Source of the DNA: Bordetella genomosp. 1
Lineage (GTDB): Bacteria > Pseudomonadota > Gammaproteobacteria > Burkholderiales > Burkholderiaceae_B
Assembly: GCF_002261335.1 (NCBI RefSeq)
Contig: NZ_NEVL01000003.1
Coordinates: forward strand, 62,001-126,000
Reading direction: 5' to 3'
Length of the DNA: 64,000 nucleotides
In this document: one piece after another, positions 10,222-19,711 of the stretch
How the letters are laid out: every line of letters starts with the position of its first letter
How positions within the stretch are numbered: the first letter of the stretch is position 1
Program-made: the position numbers and the translations under genes
The notes under the pieces: model-generated
Told to the model about the DNA's origin: nothing
Databases searched by the model: none
What the model saw: the letters and a program-made list of their open reading frames with translations, nothing else

Positions 10222-10959
10222 ATGCAAGACCAAGCGATATCAGGCGGCGCCGACCGCGTGCTCTACGTGCTGGCCACGCTGGCGCGCAGCGACCAGCCGC
10301 TCTCGATCGCCGCGCTGGCCGAGCAGACCGGCCTGGCCACCAGCACGCTCTACCGCCAGATCGCATTGCTCAAGCGCTGGGGCTTCGTGCTCGAGCAGGA
10401 CGGCCTCTACGGCCCGGGTCCGACCAGCGTGCAACTGGCGCGCGGCTTCGATCAGGCCTCGTTCCTGATCCAGGAATCGATGGACGACATGGCGCGCCTG
10501 GCGCATGCGTCGGGCGAGACGGTCGGCCTGTTGGTCGCGGTCAACGACCAGGCGGTCTGCCTCGACATGGTCGAGAGCAATCATCCGCTGCGCTGTTCGT
10601 TCGTGAAGGGCCGCGGCCTGCCGCTCGAGCGCGGCGCCTCCGCCAAGGCCCTGATGGCATTCATGCCGGCGCCGCGCGTCGCGGATCGCATGCGCGAGCT
10701 GGCCGCGCAGGGCGTGGACACCGAGGCGCTCACGCGCGACCTCGCCGCCATCCGCAGCACCGGTCATGCGGTCACCGACGGCGAGCTCGACGTCGGCGTC
10801 TGGGGCGTGAGCGTGCCGCTGTTCCGCCGTCCCGCGCAGGCCATCGCCGCGCTCACGCTGATGGCGCCGTCCACGCGCGCCGCCGACCGCACCGATTCCC
10901 TGATTCAGCTCACCGTTGCCGCCGCGCAGCGCATCTCCGCGCGCCTGCAACTGCACTGA
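10222..10959 (+). CDS. IclR-family transcriptional regulator
   Basis: About 245 residues. The N-terminal winged helix-turn-helix (about residues 8-65, with LSIAALAEQTGLATSTLYRQIALL) is followed by an IclR effector-binding domain (SGETVGLLVAVNDQAVCLDMVES, then RGASAKALMAF). An upstream in-frame ATG at 10213 is possible; 10222 has better spacing from GGATGGA. It precedes, in the same direction and 44 bases away, an amino acid ABC transporter operon that it probably controls. Confidence 0.9.
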   Translation: MQDQAISGGADRVLYVLATLARSDQPLSIAALAEQTGLATSTLYRQIALLKRWGFVLEQDGLYGPGPTSVQLARGFDQASFLIQESMDDMARLAHASGETVGLLVAVNDQAVCLDMVESNHPLRCSFVKGRGLPLERGASAKALMAFMPAPRVADRMRELAAQGVDTEALTRDLAAIRSTGHAVTDGELDVGVWGVSVPLFRRPAQAIAALTLMAPSTRAADRTDSLIQLTVAAAQRISARLQLH

Positions 10960-11003
10960 TTCCCGCAGCCGCCGTATCCCCTTCAATCTCCTGAGGAAGC
11001 TTC

Positions 11004-11747
11004 ATGACGACTCGCCGCCACCTGCTCACCGCCGCCCTGACCCTGGGCCTGGCCTTCAATACCGCCGCCGTCTTCGCGCAGGACGCCCTGCGCGTCGTGA
11101 CCGACGCCACCTTTCCGCCGATGGAGTTCGTGAAGGACGGCAAGCGCACCGGCTTCGACATCGAACTGGTCGAAGCGCTGGGCGCGGCCATGGGCAAGCG
11201 CATCGAATGGATCGACATCGACTTCAAGGGCCTGATTCCGGCGCTGCAGTCGAACCGCGCCGACCTGGCCGTATCGGGCATCTACATCACCGAGGAACGC
11301 CGCAAGGTGGTGGACTTCACCGATTCGTACTACGCGGGCGGCCTGGTGGTGCTGACCAAGCAGGACGGCCCCATCAAGACGCTCAAGGACCTCGACGGCC
11401 GCAAGGTGTCGGTGCAGGTCGGCACCAAGTCGGTCAACTATCTGCGCGAGCACTATCCCGAGGTCAAGCGCGTCGAGGTCGAGAAGAACCAGGAGATGTT
11501 CAACCTGGTGCAGATCGGCCGCTCGGACGCCGCCGTCACCGGCAAGCCCGCGGCCAAGCTGTTCGCGCAGAGCACCAAGGGCCTGACCGTGCTGCCCGAG
11601 CAGATCACCACCGAGGAATACGGCATCGCCGTGGCCAAGAGCAAGCCCGAGCTCACGCGCGAGCTCAACCAGGCGCTGGCCAAGCTGCGCGCCGACGGCA
11701 CCTATGACCGCATCGTCAACAAGTGGTTCGAGAGCGCGGCGCAATGA
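11004..11747 (+). CDS. Polar amino acid ABC transporter, periplasmic substrate-binding protein
   Basis: A 247-residue SBP_bac_3 family protein. Residues 1-27 form a cleavable signal peptide (ending AAVFAQD). [27 protein letters not shown] is the classic N-lobe motif, and [16 protein letters not shown] is the family signature. Relatives bind glutamate/glutamine, histidine, arginine or cystine. The coupled downstream enzyme suggests a histidine-related or N-formimidoyl amino acid here (inference). The stop overlaps the permease start. Confidence 0.92.
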   Translation: MTTRRHLLTAALTLGLAFNTAAVFAQDALRVVTDATFPPMEFVKDGKRTGFDIELVEALGAAMGKRIEWIDIDFKGLIPALQSNRADLAVSGIYITEERRKVVDFTDSYYAGGLVVLTKQDGPIKTLKDLDGRKVSVQVGTKSVNYLREHYPEVKRVEVEKNQEMFNLVQIGRSDAAVTGKPAAKLFAQSTKGLTVLPEQITTEEYGIAVAKSKPELTRELNQALAKLRADGTYDRIVNKWFESAAQ

Positions 11748-12412
11748 ACCTGGACTTCTCTCCCGTCTTCGCCGACTTCGACGCGCTGCTGCGCGGCGCC
11801 GCGGTCACGGTCGAGCTCACCGCCTGCGCGCTGTTGCTGGGCTGCCTGATCGGGCTGCTGGTGGGCATCGGCCGCCTGCACCCCGAGCGCCGCGTGGTCT
11901 ACAACCTCTGCAGCCTCTACCTGCTGATGTTCCGCGGCACACCGTTGCTCGTGCAACTGTTCATCTGGTTCTTCGGCCTGCCGGAGTTCGGCATCCTGCT
12001 GCCGGCGTTCGCCTGCGGCGTGCTGGGGCTGGGCATGTATTCCGGTGCCTACGTGTCGGAGATCGTGCGCGGCGCGATCCAGTCGGTCGATCGCGGGCAG
12101 ACCGAGGCCGCGCGCTCGCTCGGCATGTCGTCCGGCCAGGCCATGCGCATCATCATCCTGCCGCAGGCGGTGGTGCGCATGATCCCGCCGCTGGGCAACG
12201 AATTCATCGCGCTGATCAAGAACTCGGCGCTGGTGTCACTGCTCACCATCCACGACCTCATGCACGAGGGCCAGAAGATCATCAGCGTGTCGTACCGCTC
12301 GCTCGAAACCTATCTGGTCATCGCCCTGATCTATTTGGTGCTCACCACCGTGACCACCACGATTTTGCGCCGGATCGAACAGCGTCTGCGCGCCGGAGGA
12401 ATGGTGCAATGA
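11744..12412 (+). CDS. Polar amino acid ABC transporter, permease
   Basis: A 222-residue HisM/GltJ-type permease with about five hydrophobic helices. The EAA-loop motif, [34 protein letters not shown], contacts the ATPase. [11 protein letters not shown] is another family marker. Only one permease gene is present, so the transporter probably uses a homodimer. It overlaps the genes on both sides by 4 bases. Confidence 0.94.
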   Translation: MNLDFSPVFADFDALLRGAAVTVELTACALLLGCLIGLLVGIGRLHPERRVVYNLCSLYLLMFRGTPLLVQLFIWFFGLPEFGILLPAFACGVLGLGMYSGAYVSEIVRGAIQSVDRGQTEAARSLGMSSGQAMRIIILPQAVVRMIPPLGNEFIALIKNSALVSLLTIHDLMHEGQKIISVSYRSLETYLVIALIYLVLTTVTTTILRRIEQRLRAGGMVQ

Positions 12413-13182
12413 GCACGCAAGAGATGATCCGCATCCGCGATCTGCACAAGGCCTACGGCGATCACGAGGTGCTGCGCGGCATCGACTTCGAGGTGCAGCG
12501 CTCGCAGGTCGTGGTGGTGATCGGGCCGAGCGGCTCGGGCAAGAGCACGCTGCTGCGCTGCTGCAACGGCCTCGAAGTGGCGCAGCGCGGCTCCATCGAC
12601 ATCTGCGGCGAGGCCCTGCTCGCGGACGGCGAGCCCATGCCCGAGGCCGCGCTCAACCAGCTGCGCACGCGCGTCGGCATGGTGTTCCAGTCGTTCAACC
12701 TGTTTCCCCATCTGTCGGTGCTCGACAACGTGACCGTGGGGCCGCGCACGCTGCGCGGCCTGAACCGGGCCGATGCCGAGGCGCTGGGCGCCGACCTGCT
12801 GGCCAAGGTGGGCCTGTCGCAGAAGATGCAGGCCATGCCGGGCTCGCTGTCGGGCGGCCAGAAGCAGCGCGTGGCGATCGCCCGCGCCCTCGCGATGCAG
12901 CCCGAGGTGATGCTGTTCGACGAGCCGACCTCGGCGCTCGACCCCGAGCTGGTGGGCGAGGTGCTGCAGGTGATGAAGCTGCTGGCGCGCGAGGGCATGA
13001 CCATGATGGTGGTCACCCACGAAATGGGCTTCGCGCGCGACGTGGCCGACGTGGTGGCGGTGATGGATGGCGGCGCCATCCTCGAGTCCGGGCCGCCCGA
13101 GGTGATCTTCAGCCAGCCGCGCGAGCCGCGCACGCGCGAGTTCCTGCAGGCCGTGCTCAACGCGTCGCCGGGGGCCGCATGA
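12409..13182 (+). CDS. Polar amino acid ABC transporter, ATPase
   Basis: A 257-residue GlnQ/HisP-type ATPase. Walker A is GPSGSGKST, the Q-loop is [18 protein letters not shown], the ABC signature is [15 protein letters not shown], Walker B is [14 protein letters not shown] and the switch is [10 protein letters not shown]. It is complete and of normal length. It powers the import complex formed with the two upstream genes and is translationally coupled to both the permease and the following hydrolase gene. Confidence 0.95.
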   Translation: MSTQEMIRIRDLHKAYGDHEVLRGIDFEVQRSQVVVVIGPSGSGKSTLLRCCNGLEVAQRGSIDICGEALLADGEPMPEAALNQLRTRVGMVFQSFNLFPHLSVLDNVTVGPRTLRGLNRADAEALGADLLAKVGLSQKMQAMPGSLSGGQKQRVAIARALAMQPEVMLFDEPTSALDPELVGEVLQVMKLLAREGMTMMVVTHEMGFARDVADVVAVMDGGAILESGPPEVIFSQPREPRTREFLQAVLNASPGAA

Positions 13183-14171
13183 GCGCGGTCGAACGCACCG
13201 CCTTTGCGCCGGCGCTGTGGCAGGCGCGCGATGACAGCGCCGAGCGCGGCGACACGCGCCGGCTCGCCCATATCGTGCAGGGCGTGGACGCGTCCGCAGG
13301 CGCCGCCACGGCCCCTGCGGGCGCCCCTGCGGACGCCCCCGCCGTGCTCGGCTTCGCGTGCGACGCGGGGGTGCGGCGCAACCAGGGCCGCGTGGGGGCG
13401 GCGGGCGCGCCGGCCGCGATCCGGCGTGCGCTCGCCGGGCTGCCGGCCCACGACATGAGCCGGCTCTACGACGCCGGCGACGTGGTGTGTCTCGACGACG
13501 CGCTGGAGGATGCGCAGGACGCGCTCGCGGCCGCGGTCGCGGCGCTGCTGCAGCAGGGCCTGCGGCCGGTGGTGCTGGGCGGTGGCCACGAGATCGCCTG
13601 GGGCACGTTCCAGGGCCTGCACCGCTGGCTCGGCGCGGCGGGCCGCCCGGGCCCCGTGCTGGTCCTCAACCTCGACGCGCACTTCGACCTGCGCACCGGG
13701 CGGCCGGGCAGCTCCGGCACGCCGTTCGACCAGATCGCCGAACATTGCGCGGCGCACGGGCAGCCCTGGCGCTACGCCTGCCTGGGCGTCTCGCGCCTGT
13801 CCAACACCGCGGCGCTCTACGCCCGCGCGGCCGAGATCGGCGCCTGCTGGATCGAAGACGTGGACCTGCAGGAGCGCCATCTCGACGCCCGCCTGGCCCA
13901 GCTCGACACCTTGCTCGCCGAGGCCGCGCACGTCTATCTCACCATCGACATCGATGTGCTGCCGGCCGGCGTCGCGCCCGGCGTGTCGGCGCCCGCGCCC
14001 TACGGCGTGCCGATGGCGGTGATCGAGGCGCTGGTGCAGCGGGTCATCGCCAGCGGCAAGCTGCGGGTGGCGGACCTGGCCGAGTGCAATCCGGCGCTGG
14101 ATCTCGACCACCGCACCGCGAAGGTCGCGGCCCGCCTGGCCTGGCGCCTGCTGGCCGGCGCGACGGCATGA
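13179..14171 (+). CDS. hutG: Arginase-family ureohydrolase, probably formimidoylglutamase
   Basis: A 330-residue binuclear-metal hydrolase. Metal ligands are visible: His137 in GGGHE, Asp166/His168/Asp170 in LDAHFD and Asp257/Asp259 in IDIDVL. The [21 protein letters not shown] pattern and the N-terminal region resemble formimidoylglutamase (N-formimidoyl-L-glutamate to L-glutamate and formamide) more than agmatinase or arginase. No hutH, hutU or hutI lies nearby. It overlaps the ABC ATPase by 4 bases, so its substrate is probably what the transporter imports. Guanidino-acid hydrolases remain an alternative. Confidence 0.78.
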   Translation: MSAVERTAFAPALWQARDDSAERGDTRRLAHIVQGVDASAGAATAPAGAPADAPAVLGFACDAGVRRNQGRVGAAGAPAAIRRALAGLPAHDMSRLYDAGDVVCLDDALEDAQDALAAAVAALLQQGLRPVVLGGGHEIAWGTFQGLHRWLGAAGRPGPVLVLNLDAHFDLRTGRPGSSGTPFDQIAEHCAAHGQPWRYACLGVSRLSNTAALYARAAEIGACWIEDVDLQERHLDARLAQLDTLLAEAAHVYLTIDIDVLPAGVAPGVSAPAPYGVPMAVIEALVQRVIASGKLRVADLAECNPALDLDHRTAKVAARLAWRLLAGATA

Positions 14172-14207
14172 CGCGGCGCGGCCGCGCGCGCGGGTAGCGC
14201 CGGGCCG

Positions 14208-15821
14208 TCACCACGGGCCGAAACGCCAGCCCGCGTCCGTGGCCTCGAGCCGGTGGCTGAGGTCCAGCGCCTGCAACAAGGCCTCGTCGTGCGAGGCCAC
14301 CATCAGTGCGCCGCGATACTGCAGGAGCGCCGACTCCAGCGCCGCCAGCGAGGGCAGGTCGAGATGGTTGCCGGGCTCGTCGAGCAGCAGCCATGCGGGC
14401 GCCGGCTCGGCGTAGAGCGCGCAGGCCAGCGCGGCCTTGAGCTGCTCGCCGCCGCTCAACTGGCCGCACGGCGCGAGCGCGCGCGCCGCATCCAGGCCGA
14501 GGTGCACCAGGCGCGTGCGCAGCGCGTCCTCGCGCGCCCCGGGGGCGCATTGCCGCAGTTGCGCCAGCGCGCTGCGCGCTGGGTCCAGGCCGCCCAATCG
14601 CTGGTCCAGATAGTGCGCCGGCGCGGCACGCGTGAGCGTGCCGGCGCGCGGCGCGAGCTGGCCGCCCAGCACTTTCATCAGCGTCGATTTGCCGCGGCCG
14701 TTGGCGCCGACCAGGCCGATGCGCTGACGCGCCCCGAACGCCAGGCTGAGCTCGCGCGTCGGCCCCTGCACATGGGGCAGCACCACCGCGTCGAGCGTGG
14801 CCAGCACGCGGTCGCCGGGTGGCGCCGCGGGCAGGGCGTGCACACTGATGCCGGCCGACCCCGCCGCCCGCCCGGCGGCGTCGCGCACCTGCGCCGCCAG
14901 GCGGGCGCGCGTCTCGGCATGCTGGCGCGCGAGGCGCCCCTCGGTCGATTCGCTGCGGCCCTTCTGGCGATCCAGCAGGATGCGGGCCTGGTTGGCCTCG
15001 TGGCCCAGCCGCCTGCCGCGGGCCGTGCGCTGCGCCTGGCGTTCCTGTTGCGCGCGCAACCGCCGCTCGGTGAGCTGGCGGTCGTGGCGCGCGCGGGCCA
15101 GGGCCTGATCGGCCTGGGCCCGCTCGTCGTCGCGTGCCGCGCGATAGAAGGTGAAATCGCCGCCGTAGGCGCGCAGGCCCTGCGGCGACAGTTCCACGAT
15201 GCGTGCCATGCGGTCCAGCAGCATGCGGTCGTGGCTGATCACGAGCAGGCCGCGCGGCCAGTGCGCGAGCTGGTCCAGCAGCGCGGCCCGATGGTCGCGG
15301 TCGAGGTGATTGCTGGGCTCGTCCAGGATCAGGAAGGCGGCGTCGGCGGCGAGCGCGCCCGCCAGCGCCGCGCGCATGGCCTCGCCGCCGCTCAGCGTTG
15401 CCGCCGGGGCGAGCAGGTCGCGCCCGCCCAGGCCGGCGCGCGTCAGGGCGGCGCGCAGGCGTGCGCGCAGATCCCAATGCGGCCCGACCCGCTCGAAGTC
15501 GGCCGGCGAGCCCGTGCCGGCCTCGATGCGGAGCAGGGCATCGAGCGTGCCACCCCAGCCCATCAGGTCCGCCACGCGCTCGCCCGGCGCCGGACGCACC
15601 TGCTGCGCCAGGTAGCGCACCGGTCCGTCGCGCCGGCACAGGCCGCGGGTGGGCGCGAGTTCGCCGGCGAGCAGGCGCGCCAGCACCGTCTTGCCGACGC
15701 CATTGGCGCCGACCAGGCCGGTGGGCCGGCCGTCGAATTGGAAGTCGAGTTCGGAGAACAGCGCGCGGCCGTCGGGCAGCGCATAGGAGACGCCGGAAAG
15801 CGTCAAGTGCGTAGATGTCAT
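14208..15821 (-). CDS. ABC-F family ATPase (ribosome-associated or regulatory type)
   Basis: A 537-residue soluble protein with two ABC ATPase domains and no membrane segment. Domain 1 has GANGVGKT, LSGGEAMRAALAGAL and LILDEPSNHLD; domain 2 has GANGRGKST, LSGGEQLKAALACAL and LLLDEPGNHLD. The linker between them is long, basic and Arg/Gln-rich (about residues 220-290). ABC-F proteins act on the ribosome (translation factors, some antibiotic protection). The start at 15821 gives a normal N-terminus; the frame is open upstream without homology. It is convergent with the hutG-like gene. Confidence 0.88.
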   Translation of the reverse strand: MTSTHLTLSGVSYALPDGRALFSELDFQFDGRPTGLVGANGVGKTVLARLLAGELAPTRGLCRRDGPVRYLAQQVRPAPGERVADLMGWGGTLDALLRIEAGTGSPADFERVGPHWDLRARLRAALTRAGLGGRDLLAPAATLSGGEAMRAALAGALAADAAFLILDEPSNHLDRDHRAALLDQLAHWPRGLLVISHDRMLLDRMARIVELSPQGLRAYGGDFTFYRAARDDERAQADQALARARHDRQLTERRLRAQQERQAQRTARGRRLGHEANQARILLDRQKGRSESTEGRLARQHAETRARLAAQVRDAAGRAAGSAGISVHALPAAPPGDRVLATLDAVVLPHVQGPTRELSLAFGARQRIGLVGANGRGKSTLMKVLGGQLAPRAGTLTRAAPAHYLDQRLGGLDPARSALAQLRQCAPGAREDALRTRLVHLGLDAARALAPCGQLSGGEQLKAALACALYAEPAPAWLLLDEPGNHLDLPSLAALESALLQYRGALMVASHDEALLQALDLSHRLEATDAGWRFGPW

Positions 15822-16233
15822 CAGGGAGCGTCCAGGGATGCCGAAGGCCTGCCGCGAGCCGGGCAGGGCGGGGTTTCGGAGCCGTCTGGCGACGGCGGCA
15901 TCAATGGCGCATGGGAGGAACGGCCTCGTGTAGAGAGGCTGACATTGTAGGCCGGGTCCACGCCGCCGGCCAGACCGCCGCGCCTCGTCCCCGGAGCGAC
16001 TTGGGGGTGGACGGCGGTCCGCGCGCGGCTTAGCATGGCTGCCAGAACGCCCGGCCCGACCGGGCGAGGGCAGACCGCGCCGACTCAGGCCGGCATCGGG
16101 GAGGGCGCGGGCAGGGGCCCGTCGGACGGAGTGTGCTTGCATGCGTCCCCATTAAATATATTTTTATTTAAATGGGGGACGCAGTATTTTTGTTCGTAAA
16201 ATGGCGCAAATTCAGTGAGGAGCGTCGCTCAAA
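15822..16233. other. Intergenic region between the ABC-F gene and gdhA
   Basis: About 410 bases without a supported gene. It separates divergent genes and so should hold both promoters. The main visible element is the AT-rich palindrome at 16142-16183 close to gdhA. The ABC-F side is ordinary high-GC sequence with no clear motif. Confidence 0.6.
16142..16183. promoter_or_regulatory. AT-rich imperfect palindrome upstream of gdhA
   Basis: TGCGTCCCC followed by ATTAAATA at the left is mirrored by TTTAAAT and GGGGGACGCA at the right, around an all-A/T core. The arms are about 15 bases each with one-base slips. It sits 50-90 bases before the gdhA start in otherwise GC-rich DNA, so it may combine promoter and operator functions for gdhA. 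Confidence 0.55.
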
Positions 16234-17523
16234 ATGTCGCAACAACCCGCCCATGCCTTGCCTTCGTATCTCGACCCCCAGCACCTCGGTCCCTGGGGCA
16301 TCTACCTGCAGCAGGTCGACCGCGTAACGCCCTACCTGGGTTCGCTGGCCCGCTGGGTGGAGACGCTCAAGCGCCCGAAGCGCGCGCTGATCGTCGACGT
16401 GCCGATCGAGCTCGATAACGGCACGATCGCCCACTTCGAGGGCTACCGCGTCCAGCACAACACCTCGCGCGGCCCCGGCAAGGGCGGCGTGCGCTTCCAC
16501 CAGGACGTCACCCTCTCGGAAGTGATGGCGCTGTCGGCCTGGATGTCGATCAAGAACGCCGCGGTGAACCTGCCGTACGGCGGCGCCAAGGGCGGCATCC
16601 GTGTCGATCCGCGCAACCTGTCGCAATCCGAACTCGAACGCATGACGCGCCGCTACACGTCCGAAATCGGCGTGATCATCGGCCCGTCCAAGGACATTCC
16701 CGCGCCCGACGTGAACACCAACGCCCAGACCATGGCCTGGATGATGGACACGTATTCGATGAACGAAGGCGCCACCGCCACCGGCGTGGTGACCGGCAAG
16801 CCGATCGCGCTGGGCGGCAGCCTGGGCCGTGTCGAGGCGACCGGCCGCGGCGTGTACGTGGTGGCGTGCGAAGCCGCTCGCGACCAGGGCATCGCCATCG
16901 AGGGCGCCAAGGTCGTGGTGCAGGGCTTCGGCAACGTGGGCGGCACCGCTGCCCGCCTGTTCCATGAAGCCGGCGCCAAGGTCATCGCGGCGCAGGACCA
17001 CACTGGCACCATCCACAACGCCAACGGCCTCGACGTGCACCGCCTGCTGGCGCACGTGTCCAGCACCGGCGGCGTGGGCGGCTTCAAGGAAGCCGAAACG
17101 ATCGACGCCGCCACCTTCTGGCACCTCGAGACCGACTTCCTGATCCCGGCCGCGCTCGAAGGCCAGATCACCAAGGCCAACGCCGCGTCGGTGCGCGCCA
17201 AGATCGTGGTGGAAGGCGCCAACGGCCCGACGACCCCGGACGCCGACGACATCCTGCGCGACAAGGGGGTGTACGTCGTGCCCGACGTGCTGGCCAACGC
17301 CGGCGGCGTGACCGTGAGCTACTTCGAATGGGTGCAGGATTTCTCGAGCTTCTTCTGGAGCGAAGACGAGATCAACCAGCGCCTCGAACGCCTGATGCGC
17401 GAAGCCTACTCGGCGGTGTCGCAGGTGGCGCGCGAGCACAACATCACGCTGCGCACGGCCGCCTTCGTGGTCGCCTGCACCCGCATCCTGCAGGCGCGCC
17501 AGGTGCGCGGTCTCTACCCCTGA
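16234..17523 (+). CDS. gdhA: Glutamate dehydrogenase
   Basis: This 429-residue Glu/Leu/Phe/Val dehydrogenase interconverts glutamate and 2-oxoglutarate plus ammonia. [10 protein letters not shown] and [13 protein letters not shown] carry the substrate-binding and catalytic lysines. [10 protein letters not shown] is the Rossmann motif of the second domain. [14 protein letters not shown] and [12 protein letters not shown] are typical C-terminal markers. Length fits the hexameric class. GAGGAG lies at 16217-16222. Cofactor preference (NAD or NADP) was not determined. A strong terminator follows. Confidence 0.95.
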   Translation: MSQQPAHALPSYLDPQHLGPWGIYLQQVDRVTPYLGSLARWVETLKRPKRALIVDVPIELDNGTIAHFEGYRVQHNTSRGPGKGGVRFHQDVTLSEVMALSAWMSIKNAAVNLPYGGAKGGIRVDPRNLSQSELERMTRRYTSEIGVIIGPSKDIPAPDVNTNAQTMAWMMDTYSMNEGATATGVVTGKPIALGGSLGRVEATGRGVYVVACEAARDQGIAIEGAKVVVQGFGNVGGTAARLFHEAGAKVIAAQDHTGTIHNANGLDVHRLLAHVSSTGGVGGFKEAETIDAATFWHLETDFLIPAALEGQITKANAASVRAKIVVEGANGPTTPDADDILRDKGVYVVPDVLANAGGVTVSYFEWVQDFSSFFWSEDEINQRLERLMREAYSAVSQVAREHNITLRTAAFVVACTRILQARQVRGLYP

Positions 17524-17575
17524 TATCCCGAAAGAGGATGGCGCCCCGCCCGCGGGGCGCCGGAGGCAGACAACG

Positions 17576-17605
17576 AAAAGCCCACGGCGTGCCGTGGGCT
17601 TTTTG
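17576..17605 (+). terminator. Bidirectional rho-independent terminator after gdhA
   Basis: A perfect 13-bp stem (AAAAGCCCACGGC at 17576-17588 with 17591-17603, 2-base loop) ends in a T-run. The A-run on the left makes it usable for the convergent lipoprotein gene too. A second G/C stem (7 bp) lies at 17541-17560. Confidence 0.88.
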
Positions 17606-17628
17606 CCGGGTGCGGCCGTCGCGCGGCC

Positions 17629-18471
17629 TCACGCGCGCGGCAGGAACTCCGGCTTGAGCACGCCACGCAGCTGATCGTAGGGAATCAGCAGCTCGGGCTC
17701 GCCGTGCGAGTACGGCGCGATCGAGTAGGCGTCGTACTTGATGACCAGGCCCTTTTCGGTGAGGGCGAAGTTCTCGCTCGGCTGGAACGGCCACATGCGG
17801 TCGTAGGCGGCGCGGTCGCGCTGCGCGTCTTCGTTGGTCGCGAGCCAGCGCTGGTGCGCGGCCTTGAGCAGCGCATCGAATTCGGCCTTGCGGCCGGCGA
17901 TCAGCACCGCCTCGAGCGGCAGCACGGTGTTCGACGAGAGCTGCCAGTTGAGGAACACGGTGGCCGGGATGCCATGGGCCGCGCCGGTGAAGTTCTGCAC
18001 GGTGTGCAGCTCGACCGCGATCACGCCGGCCTGCACGTCGCGCACCTGCGCCTTGAAGTAGGTGGCGTCGCGGCCCTGCGCATTGCGCCAGAAATACTGC
18101 ACGTATTCCGACAGCGACTGGTACTGGCCGCGCAGGTTCTCGTCCACGCCGGTCAGGCTGGCGAGCACGCGGTCGACCAGCTTGGACAGCTGCGGGATGT
18201 CCGGGAAGGACACGCTGTCGATCTCGATCGTGGGGCATTCGCCGCTGCATTCGGGCTTGACGCCTTTCCACTCGATCCGCTCGGTGCGCAGGTTGCCGAC
18301 CTGCACCGCGCGGCCATTGGCCGGCGGGCTGGCGCCGCCGCTCGCCGCGGGCGACGCGCCCGGTGCGAGCGTGATGTCGGCGGGCGGTGCGCTGGCGCAA
18401 CCGGCGAGCGCGGCCAGCGCGGTGGCGGCGGCCAGCGTGCGCCACGAGGTGAGGGAAAGCGAACCAGCCAT
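17629..18471 (-). CDS. DUF3298 (RsiV-like) lipoprotein
   Basis: A 280-residue protein. A lipoprotein signal ends LAALAGC, with Cys25 as the lipidation site. The C-terminal half matches the DUF3298/DUF4163 pattern, including the FTGAAHGIPATVFLNW stretch and a following region with LLIPYDQLRGVL near the end. Related domains occur in the anti-sigma factor RsiV, which senses lysozyme, and in peptidoglycan deacetylase PdaC. No sigma factor gene is adjacent, so this is probably an envelope-anchored binding protein; the exact role is unknown. Confidence 0.8.
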   Translation of the reverse strand: MAGSLSLTSWRTLAAATALAALAGCASAPPADITLAPGASPAASGGASPPANGRAVQVGNLRTERIEWKGVKPECSGECPTIEIDSVSFPDIPQLSKLVDRVLASLTGVDENLRGQYQSLSEYVQYFWRNAQGRDATYFKAQVRDVQAGVIAVELHTVQNFTGAAHGIPATVFLNWQLSSNTVLPLEAVLIAGRKAEFDALLKAAHQRWLATNEDAQRDRAAYDRMWPFQPSENFALTEKGLVIKYDAYSIAPYSHGEPELLIPYDQLRGVLKPEFLPRA

Positions 18472-18569
18472 GTAACGACGACTCCTTGCGTATAGGGAAC
18501 GACCTGCCAGGCGCGGCGCGAGCGCCGCGCAACCCGACCCTGGGACAGACAGCGGACGCGGCGCGAAGT

Positions 18570-19346
18570 TCAGGGAACCAGGCCCAGCCATTCGTCGGTG
18601 CCGAACTTCTCCCGCACCTGCTGCTCGGCACGCGCCAGGGTCTCGGCCGACAGCGTGGCGGGCGCCAGGCGGCACATGCTGCCGAAGGTCTGCAGCATGC
18701 GCTCGATGATAACGTCCCGCGCCAGGCCGGTCTGGCTGCGCAGCGGGTCGACGCGCTTCTTGGCGCTGGTCGTGCCCTTGTCGGACAGCTTTTCGCGGCC
18801 GATGCGCAGCACCTCCACCATCTTGTCGGCGTCGATGTCGTACGACATCGTGACGTGATGCAGCACGGCCTTGGCGCGGCGTGCCTGCGCGGCGCCGCCG
18901 ATCTTGCCGCCTTCGGAGGTGATGTCGTTGAGCGGTTGATACCAGGCCTTGATGCCCAGATCATGCAGCGCCTTGATGACCCAGCTGTCGAGGAATTCGT
19001 AGGATGCCTGGAAGCTCATGCCGCGCACCAGCGCCTCGGGCACCGACAGCGAATAGGTGATGGTGTTGCCGGGCTCGACGAACATCGCGCCGCCGCCGCT
19101 CACGCGGCGCACCACGGTCACGCCGTGGCGCTGCGCGCCGTCGGGGTCGACTTCGTTCCTGAGCGACTGGAAGCGTCCGATCACCACGGCGGGCGCGGCC
19201 CATTCCCAGATGCGCAGCGTGGGCGGGCGCAGGCCGGCGCCCACCTCGTCGGTGATCACGGCGTCGAGCGCCATGTGCAGCGCCGGGGCCAGCGGGCCCG
19301 GGTGGATCAGCTGCCAGTCGTAGTCGCTCCAGGCGGTGTGGCTCAT
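18570..19346 (-). CDS. lplA: Lipoate-protein ligase, catalytic N-terminal domain as a separate protein
   Basis: A 258-residue BPL/LPL-fold ligase that activates lipoate with ATP for transfer to E2 subunits or H protein. The active-site signature RRVSGGGAMFVEPGNTITYSL and the lysine-containing GGKIGGAAQARR, followed by LHHVTMSYDID, are all present. The C-terminal accessory domain of classical LplA is absent and is encoded by the overlapping upstream gene. The ATG at 19346 overlaps that gene's stop by 4 bases. Confidence 0.88.
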   Translation of the reverse strand: MSHTAWSDYDWQLIHPGPLAPALHMALDAVITDEVGAGLRPPTLRIWEWAAPAVVIGRFQSLRNEVDPDGAQRHGVTVVRRVSGGGAMFVEPGNTITYSLSVPEALVRGMSFQASYEFLDSWVIKALHDLGIKAWYQPLNDITSEGGKIGGAAQARRAKAVLHHVTMSYDIDADKMVEVLRIGREKLSDKGTTSAKKRVDPLRSQTGLARDVIIERMLQTFGSMCRLAPATLSAETLARAEQQVREKFGTDEWLGLVP

Positions 19347-19618
19347 GCAAGTGCCCTCCGCACGACCACGGCCACCGCTTCGGCCGAGAAGCCGAACAGC
19401 TCCGCATTGGCGGGCAGGGCGCGCGTGACGGCCTGCGCGATGGCGGCATCGCTGGCGTCGGCCGGCAGGCCGTTCAGGCCGCGGTTGATGGCGTCGAGCG
19501 CCTCGGGCGGCTCGAGAAAGAAATCGCCGGAGAGGCGCACGTCGCTCAGGCGGCCGCCATCGACCGCCAGGTCCACCACCACCAGCTTGCCGCCGGGTAC
19601 CTTGTATTCGCCATGCAT
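19343..19618 (-). CDS. Lipoate-protein ligase C-terminal accessory domain (small subunit)
   Basis: A 91-residue protein resembling the C-terminal domain of LplA. It starts KVPGGKLVVVDLAVDGGRLSDVRLSGDFFLEP, the usual beginning of that domain, and continues with a short helical part (EALDAINRGLNGLPAD). It is translated just before, and overlaps, the catalytic-domain gene. This is the two-protein lipoate ligase arrangement best known from Thermoplasma, where the small subunit is needed for lipoyl-AMP formation. Identification is by pattern; function in complex is inferred. Confidence 0.8.
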   Translation of the reverse strand: MHGEYKVPGGKLVVVDLAVDGGRLSDVRLSGDFFLEPPEALDAINRGLNGLPADASDAAIAQAVTRALPANAELFGFSAEAVAVVVRRALA

Positions 19619-19711
19619 GGCACGGGCTCCTGTTGCTGCGCGCCGGCGCGCGGGCCGGCGTTTCGTGTGTTTCGCGTGATCGTTGCGGGCGCAAGCGCCC
19701 GATGCCGGATT

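Noticed and set aside
15822-16142. Upstream extension of the ABC-F protein to about 16142
   Set aside because: The added 107 residues are low-complexity Arg/Ala/Gly/Pro without homology; the family N-terminus begins at 15821.
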